Origin: Orobanche coerulescens
Taxonomy: Eukaryota; Streptophyta; Magnoliopsida; Lamiales; Orobanchaceae
Reading direction: 5' to 3'
DNA length: 64,000 nucleotides
NCBI GenBank assembly: GCA_033398695.1
Contig: CM065814.1
Span: 14,938,358 to 15,002,357, forward strand
The notes beneath the pieces are model-generated. The model had not been told where the DNA came from, searched no databases, and saw nothing but the letters and a program-made list of their open reading frames with translations. Position 1 is the stretch's first letter. Each line of letters starts with the position of its first letter. This document shows positions 22,726-32,545 of the stretch, one piece after another. The position numbers and the translations under genes were made by a program.

Positions 22726-23726
22726 GACCCCTTAGATCCTTCATCATTCATCATTCATCTTATAATTTTCCATTTTTTGTAAACTTTTCTTCTTGTGTGA
22801 AGAACACACTTGTGTTCTTGAGTGATCTTTGTAAGTGTGGTATAGTATATGTTGTTCAGAGAGTTTATTGCTTCTATCTCCTTTATCTACTAAGGGAGTT
22901 AGGATCAATTCTTTCTCTTGATTCAACTAAAAATGACCACAAAAGCTTGTAATATGTGTAATAAACCCTTCATGGGCTAAGTAATCTTTAGTTGGGATTA
23001 TAAACAAGGTTAGTCATGTTATTTATATTTGTATAAAGATCTATTGTGAATTACTTATTATTGTGTGTGATTTTCATTATTTTAACAATCTTTATTTATT
23101 TGGCCAATAAATGACGATATTTATGGTCTTCATATGTTTCGAAAGAAAATATGTTTGATTAGATCAAATAATTTTCACTCTAAGTTGTTCTAGGGGATAG
23201 AAATATACCCCTAGTCCTTAGATGATTCTTTGAGTTATTTTCATAAATCCTAATGGTATGTATTGAAGCCAATCAACATAGAAATATAGTGGATTGATTC
23301 AATATGTAAGGGACGTTTTATAGTTCGAAAGAGAAACCGTCTTTTTAAGGAAAATCGAATCTACACAACATAATAAGTAAATTCATCTTATGATCTCCAA
23401 TACATCTTTTATAACTAATGACGAACTAAGTTTGTAATCCCAACTATTTCATTTTATCGATAATCAATCTATTATTATTGCTATCTTTTTATTTCCTTAT
23501 AACATTAGAACTATTATTGTAATTTCTTTGAAATTATTAAACCAAACTTTTTAATTGTGTGTTTCACTCATCTTAAGTATCTATAAAAATAGACTAATAG
23601 TGTATAATTCAAATTATAACCTAACTTCCTTGTGGGATCGATAAACCGGACTCAAAAAGTCCACTTTACTACTTGATACGATATCGTGCACTTGCGATAG
23701 TTACACTAAAAGCGTGTCAAGTTTTT

Positions 23727-23743
23727 TGCGCCGTTGCCGGGGA
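23727..23743 (+). other. Cargo element primer-binding site
   Basis: TGCGCCGTTGCCGGGGAA lies just inside the 5' LTR. It is the Athila PBS with one G missing near its start. Confidence 0.8.
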
Positions 23744-23965
23744 AGTATAAGTTATATTTGAAATCTTACATTGTAAACTATTTTTATAGGTACAAATTTT
23801 TCGACGTTGTAACTTAGTACTAAATTGTGTTTGTCCGGTCAAGTGGCGGATAACGGTACTCCGTGACTATTAAAGTCGGATTTTTCAGTTTCCCACAACA
23901 ACTGATATTTGTAGATATTTTATTCAATTATTTTCATTGTCTTTTTATTTTTATTTTTTTTTATC

Positions 23966-24508
23966 ATGGACGAAACATTGTTTAAAATTGAAAAAAGATT
24001 TCTCTTTCTAAGCAAAAATGCAATTTTAAAAATTTACAAGACAAGGCTTGAAAGGATGAGGTTGCTTACGAATAAAAGCATACCTTTTGACATAAGATTT
24101 ATTATCGAAGCCAAAGTAAGAATAGAAGGTGAATTCACAGAAACACCAACTAGATTTTTACCAGGGCTTGGAAAAAGTTCATATGCCAAGAAACGACGAG
24201 CAAAGATGCTAGCCGTTTGCTATAAATGTGCTAGATGGAACTGTAATGCAAAATGTCGATCTTTAGGAATTCCATCTACAAACAGAGAAGATAAAATTCA
24301 GTTCATTAATGATGGTGCGAATAAGGAGAATTTAGATAATATCGAAATTTCTCTTGATACGCATCTAGTGGACTTGTATATTACGGAATTCAATGTTTGT
24401 GGAATAAATTCAAACGAGAATATGAACAACGTCTTGGGAATCGGCGTTAAAAGACCTGTTTGCCAATTTGTAAGAAAATTGGATGGGAAGCTTCTCCCAG
24501 ACTTATAG
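23966..24508 (+). CDS. Zinc-finger ORF resembling carlavirus cysteine-rich nucleic-acid-binding protein
   Basis: Intact 180-codon ORF, the first long frame after the PBS. Residues 36-50 (NKSIPFDIRFIIEAK) precede a basic stretch KSSYAKKRRAK (70-80). A compact cysteine set follows at 85, 88, 93 and 97 (C-x2-C-x4-C-x3-C), then a GIPSTN and IQFINDG segment (101-117). This order (hydrophobic helix, S-Y-A-basic-R-R-A, Cys cluster, G-I-x-x-N, F-I-x-x-G) is what I know of the Carla_C4 family, small RNA-binding proteins of carlaviruses, some of which suppress RNA silencing. The tail (118-180) is acidic, then basic, and unlike anything I recognise. The similarity is from memory, not a search. An alternative is an element-specific zinc-binding protein. 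No retroviral Gag knuckle (CCHC) is present. The context, a non-autonomous retroelement, argues for domestication or capture. Confidence 0.55.
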   Translation: MDETLFKIEKRFLFLSKNAILKIYKTRLERMRLLTNKSIPFDIRFIIEAKVRIEGEFTETPTRFLPGLGKSSYAKKRRAKMLAVCYKCARWNCNAKCRSLGIPSTNREDKIQFINDGANKENLDNIEISLDTHLVDLYITEFNVCGINSNENMNNVLGIGVKRPVCQFVRKLDGKLLPDL

Positions 24509-24829
24509 AAGGCGTTTAGGCCGTTTACGAACGTAAAATCGAGAGGAAGATGTGAGCCACAATCACAACTACTGTACATACGCGTAAGTATCTTTTATTT
24601 TTGTCGTGTGGTGAGATTTTCTGAATAAAAAAATGTGATACGCGATAAAAGCTTTCATTATTCTATTGAGTAGTTGAAGCACAATCAAACGCAATCACAA
24701 ACTTGTTAAACAATTTTTACCTTCTTTTTCTTCTATAAATAAACTTTCTACTGGTTTCTTTCATTCATCCCTCAAACTTGCACTTTTCTCTGTTTCTCTC
24801 TAAAATTATTTTTTTTTTTCTTTTCAAAA
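24509..24829 (+). promoter_or_regulatory. Spacer with promoter-like sequence ahead of the LOG-like gene
   Basis: It contains TATAAATA at 24734-24741, then a pyrimidine-rich leader (CTTTCATTCATCCCTCAAAC and beyond) of about 90 nt reaching the ATG at 24830. This arrangement looks like a plant core promoter plus 5' UTR. If real, the LOG-like gene could be transcribed separately from the LTR promoter. Confidence 0.45.
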
Positions 24830-25485
24830 ATGGAGTCATCATCTTCAACAAAAAAATTTAACACAGTATGCATTTTTGGTGGAGCTAATTCTGGAAAAGA
24901 GGCATGCTTTACTGAAGCAGCCCACAACTTGGGTCGTACCTTAGGAGAAAAATGCATTCATGTAGTTTACGGAGGAGAAAGTCTAGGATTAATGGGACGA
25001 GCTGCTGCTTCTGCCTATATGGAAGGAGCAAGAGTGTGGGAATAATCCCAAAACCTCTGGCTGAAAGTAAAATCACCGGGTCAACTATTGGAGATGAGTT
25101 TAGATCTGTGAATATGCAAGATCGCATAACTCACATGATAAATAATTTTGGCGCCTTTATCGCCCTTCCCGGTGGTTTTGGCACCCTTGAGGAACTTTTT
25201 CATGTGATTACCAGAGCCCAGCTAAATGTTCATGAAAAACCAATAGGTGTGCTTAATGTCAATGGTTTCTTTGATGGTTTACTGTCTTTCATCGACTACT
25301 CTGCTGAAAAGGGCTTTATTTCCGAGCGTGCAAAACGAATCATAGTCGTTGCAACAACACCAGAAGAACTAATCAAAAAACTCAATGAATTTGTTCCTCA
25401 ACCAGATCCAGCTCTAGCTAAAATTGTCTGGGTAGAAGATTTTACCGTGAGAAAACAAAAAGTGGATTCATTCCTCTCCCTTTGA
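24830..25485 (+). pseudogene. LOG: LOG-like cytokinin riboside 5'-monophosphate phosphoribohydrolase, captured, one frameshift
   Basis: LOG enzymes remove ribose 5'-phosphate from cytokinin nucleotides to release active free bases, in cytosol and nucleus. The N-terminal frame (24830-25045) gives CIFGGANSGKEACF and VVYGGESLGLMG, the nucleotide-binding half. The downstream frame (ending 25485) gives IIPKPLAES, the MQDRI segment with its conserved Arg, the signature PGGFGTLEE (25168-25194), and KPIGVLNVNGFFDGLLSF. Together they make about 218 residues, a full-length LOG, closest in style to the LOGL10 subgroup (C-terminal KVDSFLSL). One surplus base in AGAGTGTGGGAATAATC (about 25031-25047) breaks the frame and brings a stop. 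No introns are present, although typical plant LOG genes have several. YGGGS is YGGES here, a change in a glycine-rich loop. It may be a recent pseudogene, or the frameshift may be a consensus error. Confidence 0.88.
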
Positions 25486-25962
25486 TAACCCATATCGGAT
25501 CTTTTGTATTTTTACTTTCTGTCGTGTGTAATAATCGTGCTAAATAATGGCAGCTTAAGGAGTTTCATCTTGATCTCTTGACGCGCATCTATTCCCGATT
25601 TATGTATTGCTGTAATTTTTATTTCGTGTTTTGCTTTTATAAAAACTTTGATGGCAGCGTAAGGCGACTCTTCGGACTTTCTTGATGCGCATCTTAAAAA
25701 TTGTGTTATACTTACGAGTATATTTTATTTTCTTTTGTTGTGTGCCTCGTATATTTATTCTCTTGCTGATTCTAAAAGGCGTTAGCTCAGACATTAACTT
25801 TCTTAACAGGGAGTATTCTGTTTTTCTGCATTGATTTTTTTTTTTTTAAAAAACTGAGGACAATTTTATTTTCAAGTTTGGGGGTGGTTTGTTTTAGTAT
25901 TTTGGTGTGTTGTAATTTTGGTGTGTTTTGATTGATTTGGTTATTTGCCTTAATTTTTTTTT

Positions 25963-25993
<31 letters not shown>

Positions 25994-26305
25994 TATTTTG
26001 ATTTTTGAGATTTCTAGATCTGGCCATAACACCAATAAATTAGCTATATAAAAGCTTCTAAAATCGTTTTAACCGGTAAAAAAATTGTATATTCCAAAAA
26101 TTTTTGAGCCTTAATCTCTCTTTCCAATCCTTGTAATTATCATATAAAATCGAGTCATTCGTTACCTTGAGAAAAGAAGAATCAATTGGTTGATGAAAAA
26201 TAAAACTGAAATTTACTTAATTTGTGGAGTTTTTGATTTTTCATGCTTAACTAAAAAATGATTTTCTGCAAAAATTCTATTCCCTAAAACAATAAAAAAA
26301 AAGGA
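25486..26305. other. Cargo element internal non-coding DNA with (TA)n and an inner polypurine tract
   Basis: AT-rich with no ORF of note. Two diverged copies of an ATGGCAGC-TAAGG-GCGCATCT block occur at about 25546 and 25651. A TA dinucleotide run lies at about 25962-25987. Confidence 0.6.
25871..25886 (+). other. Inner copy of the polypurine tract
   Basis: TTCAAGTTTGGGGGTG, identical over 16 bases to the tract at 27076-27091 that abuts the 3' LTR. It could act as a second plus-strand priming site or mark an old internal junction. Confidence 0.7.
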
Positions 26306-26309
26306 GTCA

Positions 26310-26359
26310 TTGGTGAAAAGAGCTATACGTTAGCAAATAACGGTGTGAAAGCTATCACC
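26310..26359. repeat. Structured hairpin repeat, copy 1
   Basis: A roughly 50-bp unit. The outer stem is GGTGA with TCACC plus AGCT with AGCT. The inner stem is ATACGTTA with TAACGGTGT around the loop GCAAA. The T in ATAC (C in the other copies) still pairs with G as a wobble. Confidence 0.75.
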
Positions 26360-26482
26360 TAAAAAAAATGACGAAAAGGAGAAGCGTTGAGCAGCAACAG
26401 CTGCCTAATTTTGGAAGTCTTAAATTTTGCGAAAAATAAAGGACTAACCATTGTTGGTGCGTAGTTCTTAGTCTCAGAAAAA

Positions 26483-26532
26483 TTGGTGAAAAGAGCTACA
26501 CGTTAGCAAATAACGGTGTGAAAGCTATCACC
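26483..26532. repeat. Structured hairpin repeat, copy 2
   Basis: Same unit as at 26310, with the inner stem ACACGTTA and TAACGGTGT fully Watson-Crick apart from one bulged G. Flanking sequence differs from copy 1, so only the hairpin core is conserved. Confidence 0.75.
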
Positions 26533-26567
26533 TTTTTACGAAGAAAAATAATGAGATAGAAATTGTG

Positions 26568-26616
26568 TTGGTGAAAAGAGCTACACGTTAGCAAATAACG
26601 GTGTGAAAGCTATCAC
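26568..26616. repeat. Structured hairpin repeat, copy 3
   Basis: Same unit. The closing TCACC is TCACT, which again keeps pairing through a G-U wobble. It lies 36 bp after copy 2. Confidence 0.75.
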
Positions 26617-27075
26617 TAAAAGGGATGTAGTTTGTGAGCAGATTTGAATTAATTAGCAGCTGAATTTCAATACACTCAATTTTGTGAAAATCACAATATT
26701 TGATGGCCTTGATAAAATTTTTCTTCATATTGAGTCGAAAAATAAACGAGTGATCGAGAGCAACCATTAAAGGGAGTCGTGTGTATCACGAGTGGGAAAG
26801 AAATAATCAAACTATTGGGGGGAAACCTTACATTTTGGAATTACAATACTAAAAACCGTGTTTTAACTTCAAAAACATTAGTAGATTTATTTTGAATCTT
26901 GATTCATTTCTATCTACTGTATAAAGCTGGTTGTTGTTTATTAATGGCATTTTGATCTCCTTTTCTCTTTTTATATTTTAATTTATGTGTGTATTAATTT
27001 TTTTATTTTTGTTTTATTTTTTATTTTATTTTTGGAGTGTGAATAATAAAGAGTCTTGCTCGGGACTAGCAAGAA
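26617..27075. other. Cargo element 3' non-coding DNA
   Basis: AT-rich sequence leading to the terminal polypurine tract. I see nothing coding. Confidence 0.5.
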
Positions 27076-27091
27076 TTCAAGTTTGGGGGTG
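27076..27091 (+). other. Cargo element terminal polypurine tract
   Basis: TTCAAGTTTGGGGGTG immediately before the 3' LTR. Confidence 0.88.
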
Positions 27092-28661
27092 TGATAAGTG
27101 TCAGTTTTGTACACTTATCCATCGTTTGTATCGATAAAATTCACCCATAATTGAGCTAGTCTACTCGTTTTTTACTTTTAATGTATTAGTTTTAATAATT
27201 TGATGTTTATCGGATGATGATCGGATTAAATAACTGAATTACTCAAGAAACAACATGTTTAATAAATATTCTCTTTATTGAATTTTGATATATTCATGTT
27301 GTAGGGCTTTCGAGGCAATTCGGCGGTCTTTAGGATTCAAAATCGAGTTATATATCAAAAGTTATCATCAGAAGAAGATGCGGGGCAAAAAGGCAAAGTC
27401 GAGAAATTACGGGCGAAAGCGTTACTATCCAAGCTTCAAATGAGCAAATTTACGAAGCCACGTTACGGCCGTAACATTCGGGAGTTACGGCCATAAGTCA
27501 CCCTTGTTACGGCCGTAACTCCTGAATGTTACAGTAGTAACTCTTGACAGATTACTATGATTTGTCTAATTTTTTATACTTTTTGTGTATTAATGAGGGG
27601 ATGGCTGGCATTGATCCGATCTAATGTAATAATGCTGGAGTTTTGGAGCTATTAGATGACTTTAGGTGTATAAATAGACCCCTTAGATCCTTCATCATTC
27701 ATCTTATAATTTTCCATTTTTTGTAAACTTTTCTTTTTGTGTGAAGAACACACTTGTGTTCTTGAGTGATTTGTAAGTGTGGTATAGTATATGTTGTTCA
27801 GAGAGTTTATTGCTTCTATCTCCTTTATCTACTAAGGGAGTTAGGATCAATTTTTTCTCTTGATTCAACTAAAAATGACCACAAAAGCTTGTAATATGTG
27901 TAATAAACCCTTCATGGGCTAAGTAATCTTTAGTTGGGATTATAAACAAGGTTAGTCATGTTATTTATATTTGTATAAAGATCTATTGTGAATTACTTAT
28001 TATTGTGTGTGATTTTCATTATTTTAACAATCTTTATTTATTTGGCCAATAAATGACGATATTTATGGTCTTCATATGTTTCGAAAGAAAATATGTTTGA
28101 TTAGATCAAATGATTTTCACTCTAAGTTGTTCTAGGGGATAGAAATATACCCCTAGTCCTTAGATGATTCTTTGAGTTATTTTCATAAATCCTAATGCTA
28201 TGTATTGAAGCCAATCACTATAGAAATATAGTGGATTGATTCAATATGTAAGGGACGTTTTATCGTTCGAAAGAGAAACCGTCCTTTTAAGGAAAATCGA
28301 ATCTACACAACATAATAAGTAAATTCATCTTATGATCTCCAATACATCTTTTATAACTAATGACGAACTAAGTTTGTAATCCCAACTATTTCATTTTATC
28401 GATAATCAATCTATTATTATTGCTATCTTTTTATTTCCTTATAACATTAGAACTATTATTGTAATTTCTTTGAAATTATTAAACCAAACTTTTTAATTGT
28501 GTGTTTCACTCATCTTAAGTATCTATAAAAATAGACTAATAGTGTATAATTCAAATTATAACCTAACTTCCTTGTGGGATCGATAAACCGGACTCAAAAA
28601 GTCCACTTTACTACTTGATACGATATCGTGCACTTGCGATAGTTACACTAAAAGCGTGTCA
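27092..28661 (+). repeat. Cargo element 3' LTR
   Basis: 1570 bp, near-identical to the 5' LTR, ending GCGTGTCA just before the CGCGG duplication. Small indels within the palindrome region distinguish the two LTRs. Confidence 0.93.
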
Positions 28662-28666
28662 CGCGG

Positions 28667-28834
28667 CTCCAGGCCAAAATTAGTCGTTTTTGCCCGTTTT
28701 TATCGTTTGAGCTCCAGGACTCCAATTTCCTGCCAAACATATAAGAATAGTGCATTAGAAGCTCATTTATGCTGATTTAATCATGAAAAGAATACAAAAT
28801 AATGATAAATAAGCGTATAAAAATACGCCTAACA
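28667..28834 (-). repeat. Athila 5' LTR, second part
   Basis: Corresponds to 2556-2721 of the other LTR and ends CGCCTAACA. It is followed by the ATATC duplication that restores copia-A. Confidence 0.92.
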
Positions 28835-28839
28835 ATATC

Positions 28840-29211
28840 TTCTAGTAATTGTCTCTACCATTCCACTTATTCAGCACATTTGTCTAATGCTATAAATTCT
28901 GATTCCATCCTGTATCGAGCTATAACCGTCTGTTTTGAATATTTCCATGCCACTGCTGCACTAGCTAGTGTGAATAAATATCTACTTGTAGACTTAGAGT
29001 CTTTCATATCATATATCCAATTTTCATCAGTATATCCTTCAAGTACTGCTGGATATCGGGTATAGTGCAGCCCATACTCACGAGAATCCCTTAAGTACCT
29101 AAGTGCCCTTGTGATCGCTTTCCAGTGATCTTTCTCTGGATTACTCGTGTACCAAATTAGTCTACTAACTGAGTAAGATATATCTGGTCTTGTACAGCCC
29201 GTTAAGTACAT
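28840..29211 (-). pseudogene. copia-A RNase H, N-terminal part
   Basis: [18 protein letters not shown] is the RT/RNase H connection. [21 protein letters not shown] and [12 protein letters not shown] are copia RNase H motifs. Stops follow (CAE stop VEW stop), and the frame then reads LLED up to the Athila junction. It resumes at 1429. Confidence 0.88.
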
Positions 29212-29250
29212 CGGACTTCCAATTATCCTGGAGTACTCTAGTTGAGCTAC

Positions 29251-30026
29251 TCATTCACCCTTATTCTTCGATAGTCTTAGTGTGATATCCACTAGGGTTT
29301 TGGCTATATTGAGATCATTTTTGCTAAATCTTTCAAGAATTTTATCCACATAGTGAGTTTGACTTAGCATGAGACCTTTTGGTATTCGTGTGATTTTAAT
29401 CCCTAAAATCACATCTACTAGTCCCATATCTTTCATGTCATATCTCGATCTCAACATGTCCTTTATAGACTAATTATTCTCTTATTACTCCCAGCAATGA
29501 GCAAATCATCTACATACAGAGAAAATGACATGGCCATGTTCTGTGTCTTTCACATAAACACATTTATCACATTCATTAATTTTGAATCCACCACTTAACA
29601 TAGCATGGCCAAACTTTTCATGCCACTGTTTTGGCGCTTGCTTTAGTCCGTACAAAGACTTTACAAATTTACAAACTTTCCTTTTTGTCCAGGAGCAGAA
29701 AACCCCTCTAGTTGTTTCATATGGATTTCCTCATCTAAGTCCCCATTGAGAAAGGCAGTCTTAACATCCATTTGATGAACTTCTAAAATTCGCAGTAAAG
29801 CAATTGCAAGTATCATCCTGATGGAACTTATTCTCGTTACTAGAGAGTATGTATCGAAATAGTCTACGCCTTCACGTTGTTTGTAACCCTTGATTACAAG
29901 CCTAGCCGTATACCTATCAACAGTTCCATCCTTCATTTTCTTCATGAATATCCATCTGTATCTTAAGAATCTACATGTTGGAGGCAAATCCACTAGTTCC
30001 CATGTGTGATTCTGCAATATAGACAC
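29251..30026 (-). pseudogene. copia-A reverse transcriptase
   Basis: The first part (30026-29661) reads NHTWELVDLPP, LVIKGYKQREGVDYFDTYS, HQMDVKTAFLNGDLDEEI and the EGFSAPGQ block. The second part (29457-29251) reads YDMKDMGLVDVILGIKI. The catalytic region between them (YVDD zone, about 29480-29560) is in broken frames. It is inactive. Confidence 0.9.
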
Positions 30027-30050
30027 AATTTCCTCTTTGATCGCCTCCTT

Positions 30051-31100
30051 CTATAGAGGTCCCTCATTTGAGTTCACAGCCTCCTTAAAGGTTTGTAGTC
30101 CCTTTTCGAGCAAGTAGATGAAGAAATCTGGTCCATAAGATTTCTCCGTCCTTTGTCGTTTGCTTCTTCTTGGTTCCTCCTCAATTTCTACCCTTTGCTC
30201 TTCATAATCTTCATTTACTAACTCACAAGTCTGTTCGAATGAGATAGGGTATTCAATTACATTTTTACAAGGAAATGTATTCTCGAAGAATGATGCATTC
30301 CTTGACTCCATAATTGTGTTCTTATGAATCTCATGCACTTTAGATTCATACACAATAAATCGATAGGCATTGCTATTTTGAGCATATCCAATGAATATAC
30401 AGTCAACTGTTTTTGGGCCTATCCTTACTTTCTTCGGTGTAGGTATGAGCACTTTTGCTAGACACCCTCACACTTTCATGTAATTGTAGGAAGGCTTGAC
30501 ACCATTCCACCATTCATAAGGGGTTTTATCCTTATTCTTACGAATTAGCCGGTAATATGGCTTCCCCCCACATATTTTGTGATAGTAGTGAGTTTAGAAA
30601 CATCGCACTCATCATGTCTTTTAGAGTGCGATTCTTCCGTTCTGCACTCCATTAGATTGTGGTGCATATGGGGCAGTGATCTCATGAACAATGCCATGTT
30701 GGGAACAGAATTCACCGAATGGTTCAACATATTCACCCCCATGATCACTTCTTATCGTTTTTATCTTTGCGTTCAATTGATTCTCAACTTCTGTTTTATA
30801 GCTTCATGTTTGCTTTTAAGCAAATATACATAGCAATATTTAGTACTTTCATCCACGAAAGTAATTAAATATTTGTTTCCACCTCTGGTTTGGAAAGATT
30901 TCAAATCACATAGTTCACTATGTATTAACTCCCAAATGTTTGGTGTTTATTTCCACACATCAGAATGATGATCGAGTTAATTTTGCCTCTACACAAGTTT
31001 CACACTTGTGGTTTAAATCAATTTTAATCTTTGGTATGTGTTCCAATGCAATTAGTCTTCTCATTGTATCAAAATTAACGTGTCCTAATCTACCATGCGA
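30051..31100 (-). pseudogene. copia-A integrase
   Basis: Degenerate. On the minus strand near 30690-30740 the frame gives GGEYVEPFGEFCSQHGIVHE followed by a TAPYAPQSNGV motif of the catalytic core. The C-terminal part at 30452-30051 includes VRIGPKTVDCIFIGYA. Several stops and shifts. Confidence 0.82.
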
Positions 31101-31500
31101 TTAATTAGGAGACTCAAGCAAGTAAGCAGAAGAATTCTTCATTTCATTAATATTTTGTTTCACGATTATGACATTGAGCTTGAACAGCCCATTCTTAGAC
31201 AAAACCACTGTATCTGTCTCAAAAACTAATCTAAAGCCATGCTTATTAAACAAGGAGCCAGAAACAAGGTTCATGTGAATATCAGGCACATACAATACAC
31301 ACTTGAGAGTGACTTCTTTTCCTGGCATCATCTTCAGAATCACCGTGCCTTCAACTTGAATAGTTGAAGTTGCAGAATTTCCCATGAACAGATTTTCACC
31401 ATGTCTCTTCCAACGAGGAGAACATGGTCCTGTTGGCACAAATATGCCTAGTTGCTCCAGTATCGATCCACCACTCCTTGGTATTTGAACCAACCAAGTT
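31101..31500 (-). pseudogene. copia-A protease and GAG-pre-integrase domain
   Basis: The protease active site WWIDTGATRHIC is readable with DTGA at 31453-31464, but a TGA and a frameshift follow before GENLFMGNSATSTIQV. The rest (VLYVPDIHMNLVSGSLFNKHGFRLVF) matches the usual copia order into the pre-integrase region, which ends with SSAYLLESPN. Confidence 0.88.
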
Positions 31501-31550
31501 TACTTCAGAAATCACAGCACATAAATCGATGTTTGCCACCTCGCCTGTAA

Positions 31551-32487
31551 TCACATGCACTGCGTTGCCATCTTTCTTTTTGGTTTCTTTGCCAACCTGC
31601 AGTCAGCTGTCCTATGACCCATCTTCTCACAGTTGAAGCATTTTCCTAGGAACTTCTCTTTCTTCTTTGAAATTCCTCCTCTAGGCGCCAACTTGGATAA
31701 TTTTCCATTGTTGCCCCTTCTTGGAAGCATATCCCACTTCCACGACATTAGCCTTGGCCATGACAGAATTGACCTTATTTTCCGACCTTATGTTATCTTC
31801 TTCAACCCGGAGTCTAAAAATCAGATCCTCCATGCTCATCTCCTTGCGCTTGTGCTTGAGATAGTTTTTGAAATCTTTCCAAGTTGAAAGCAGCTTTTCG
31901 AGCACAACAGCCACTTGGAAGGATTTACTAATGATCATTCCTTCAGCATGGATCCCATGAGTGACCACCTGCAGTTCTTGCACCTGACTGACCATGATTT
32001 TGGAGTACACCGTCTTAAAATTCAAGAACCGCCCACCTATCTACTTTTTGGCACCGTCATCCTCGATCTTATATTTATGGTCCAAAGAATCCCATAATGC
32101 CTTAGCTGATTTAGCAGTGCTATACACATTGTATATCGAGTCAGCAAGGCCATTCGTTATATAATTCCGACATAAACAGTCAGAAGTTTCCAAGCATCAA
32201 TAGCCATCAAGGTTTGTTGGTCACTTTGGCACCTCTTCTTTGAGGAATCGGGACAAGGCTAGAGTGGTCATATAGAACATCATATTTTGTTGTCATCTCT
32301 TAAAATTCGTGCCGTTGAATATTTTCGCTTGCTCAGCATGGTTCACTGGAACCGAAACATCATGGTTGATTGAAACCGAACCAGAAGTCTTCACTGGACT
32401 CGAATCATTATTCTGAGGCGCACCTGCAGAACCGTCTGTAGACGTATCCTTAGACAGAAGGGTGTTTTTAGAGTTTGAAGCATCCAT
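31551..32487 (-). pseudogene. copia-A gag
   Basis: The start ATG is at 32487 (MDASNSKNTLLSK). The N-terminal Ser/Asn-rich leader stops after AEQAKIFNGTNFKR. The UBN2-type middle (LEKLLSTWKDFKNYLKHKRKEMSMEDL) is at 32025-31681. A zinc knuckle CFNCEKMGHRTADC is at about 31650-31610. At least three frame breaks. Confidence 0.88.
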
Positions 32488-32545
32488 CTTATTAGTTTCT
32501 TAATTGCTGTTTAATCAAGTAAAACAAAAAAAATTGCTTTAAGAT

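Larger units (their letters stand above)
22146..23719 (+). repeat. Cargo element 5' LTR
   Basis: Near-identical to 27092-28661. It contains TTACGGCCGTAA palindromes (22510-22590), the TATA box TATAAATA (22718-22725) and a candidate AATAAA (22960-22965). Confidence 0.93.
22146..28661 (+). mobile_element. Cargo LTR element carrying a zinc-finger ORF and a LOG-like gene
   Basis: The LTRs are 22146-23719 (1574 bp) and 27092-28661 (1570 bp), with termini TGATAAG and GCGTGTCA. The 5-bp duplication CGCGG lies at 22141-22145 and 28662-28666. A PBS of the Athila type follows the 5' LTR and a TTCAAGTTTGGGGGTG tract precedes the 3' LTR. The internal region (about 3.4 kb) has no gag, protease, RT, RNase H or integrase. 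It holds a 180-aa zinc-finger-like ORF, an intronless LOG-like gene with one frameshift, two identical polypurine tracts and three hairpin repeats. It must have moved using proteins supplied by another element, plausibly of the Athila/Tat group. Confidence 0.9.
1430..28834 (-). mobile_element. Athila-type Ty3/gypsy element with two nested insertions
   Basis: The LTRs are 1430-2721 (1292 bp) and 21020-22145 plus 28667-28834 (1294 bp), with termini TGTTGCG and CTAACA. The flanking 5-bp duplication ATATC lies at 1425-1429 and 28835-28839. An 18-nt primer-binding site adjoins the right LTR on the minus strand and a polypurine tract adjoins the left one. Without Tekay-1 (5905-17327), the cargo element (22146-28661) and a short CGAGC-rich insertion, it would be about 9.1 kb. 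It has gag and protease and a 3' ORF, but I see no RT, RNase H or integrase. It looks non-autonomous, unless pol was lost by deletion around the Tekay-1 site. Confidence 0.9.

Noticed and set aside
24582..24838. GTAAGT at about 24582 as a splice donor linking the zinc-finger ORF to LOG
   Set aside because: I found no convincing acceptor AG between a pyrimidine tract and the LOG ATG.
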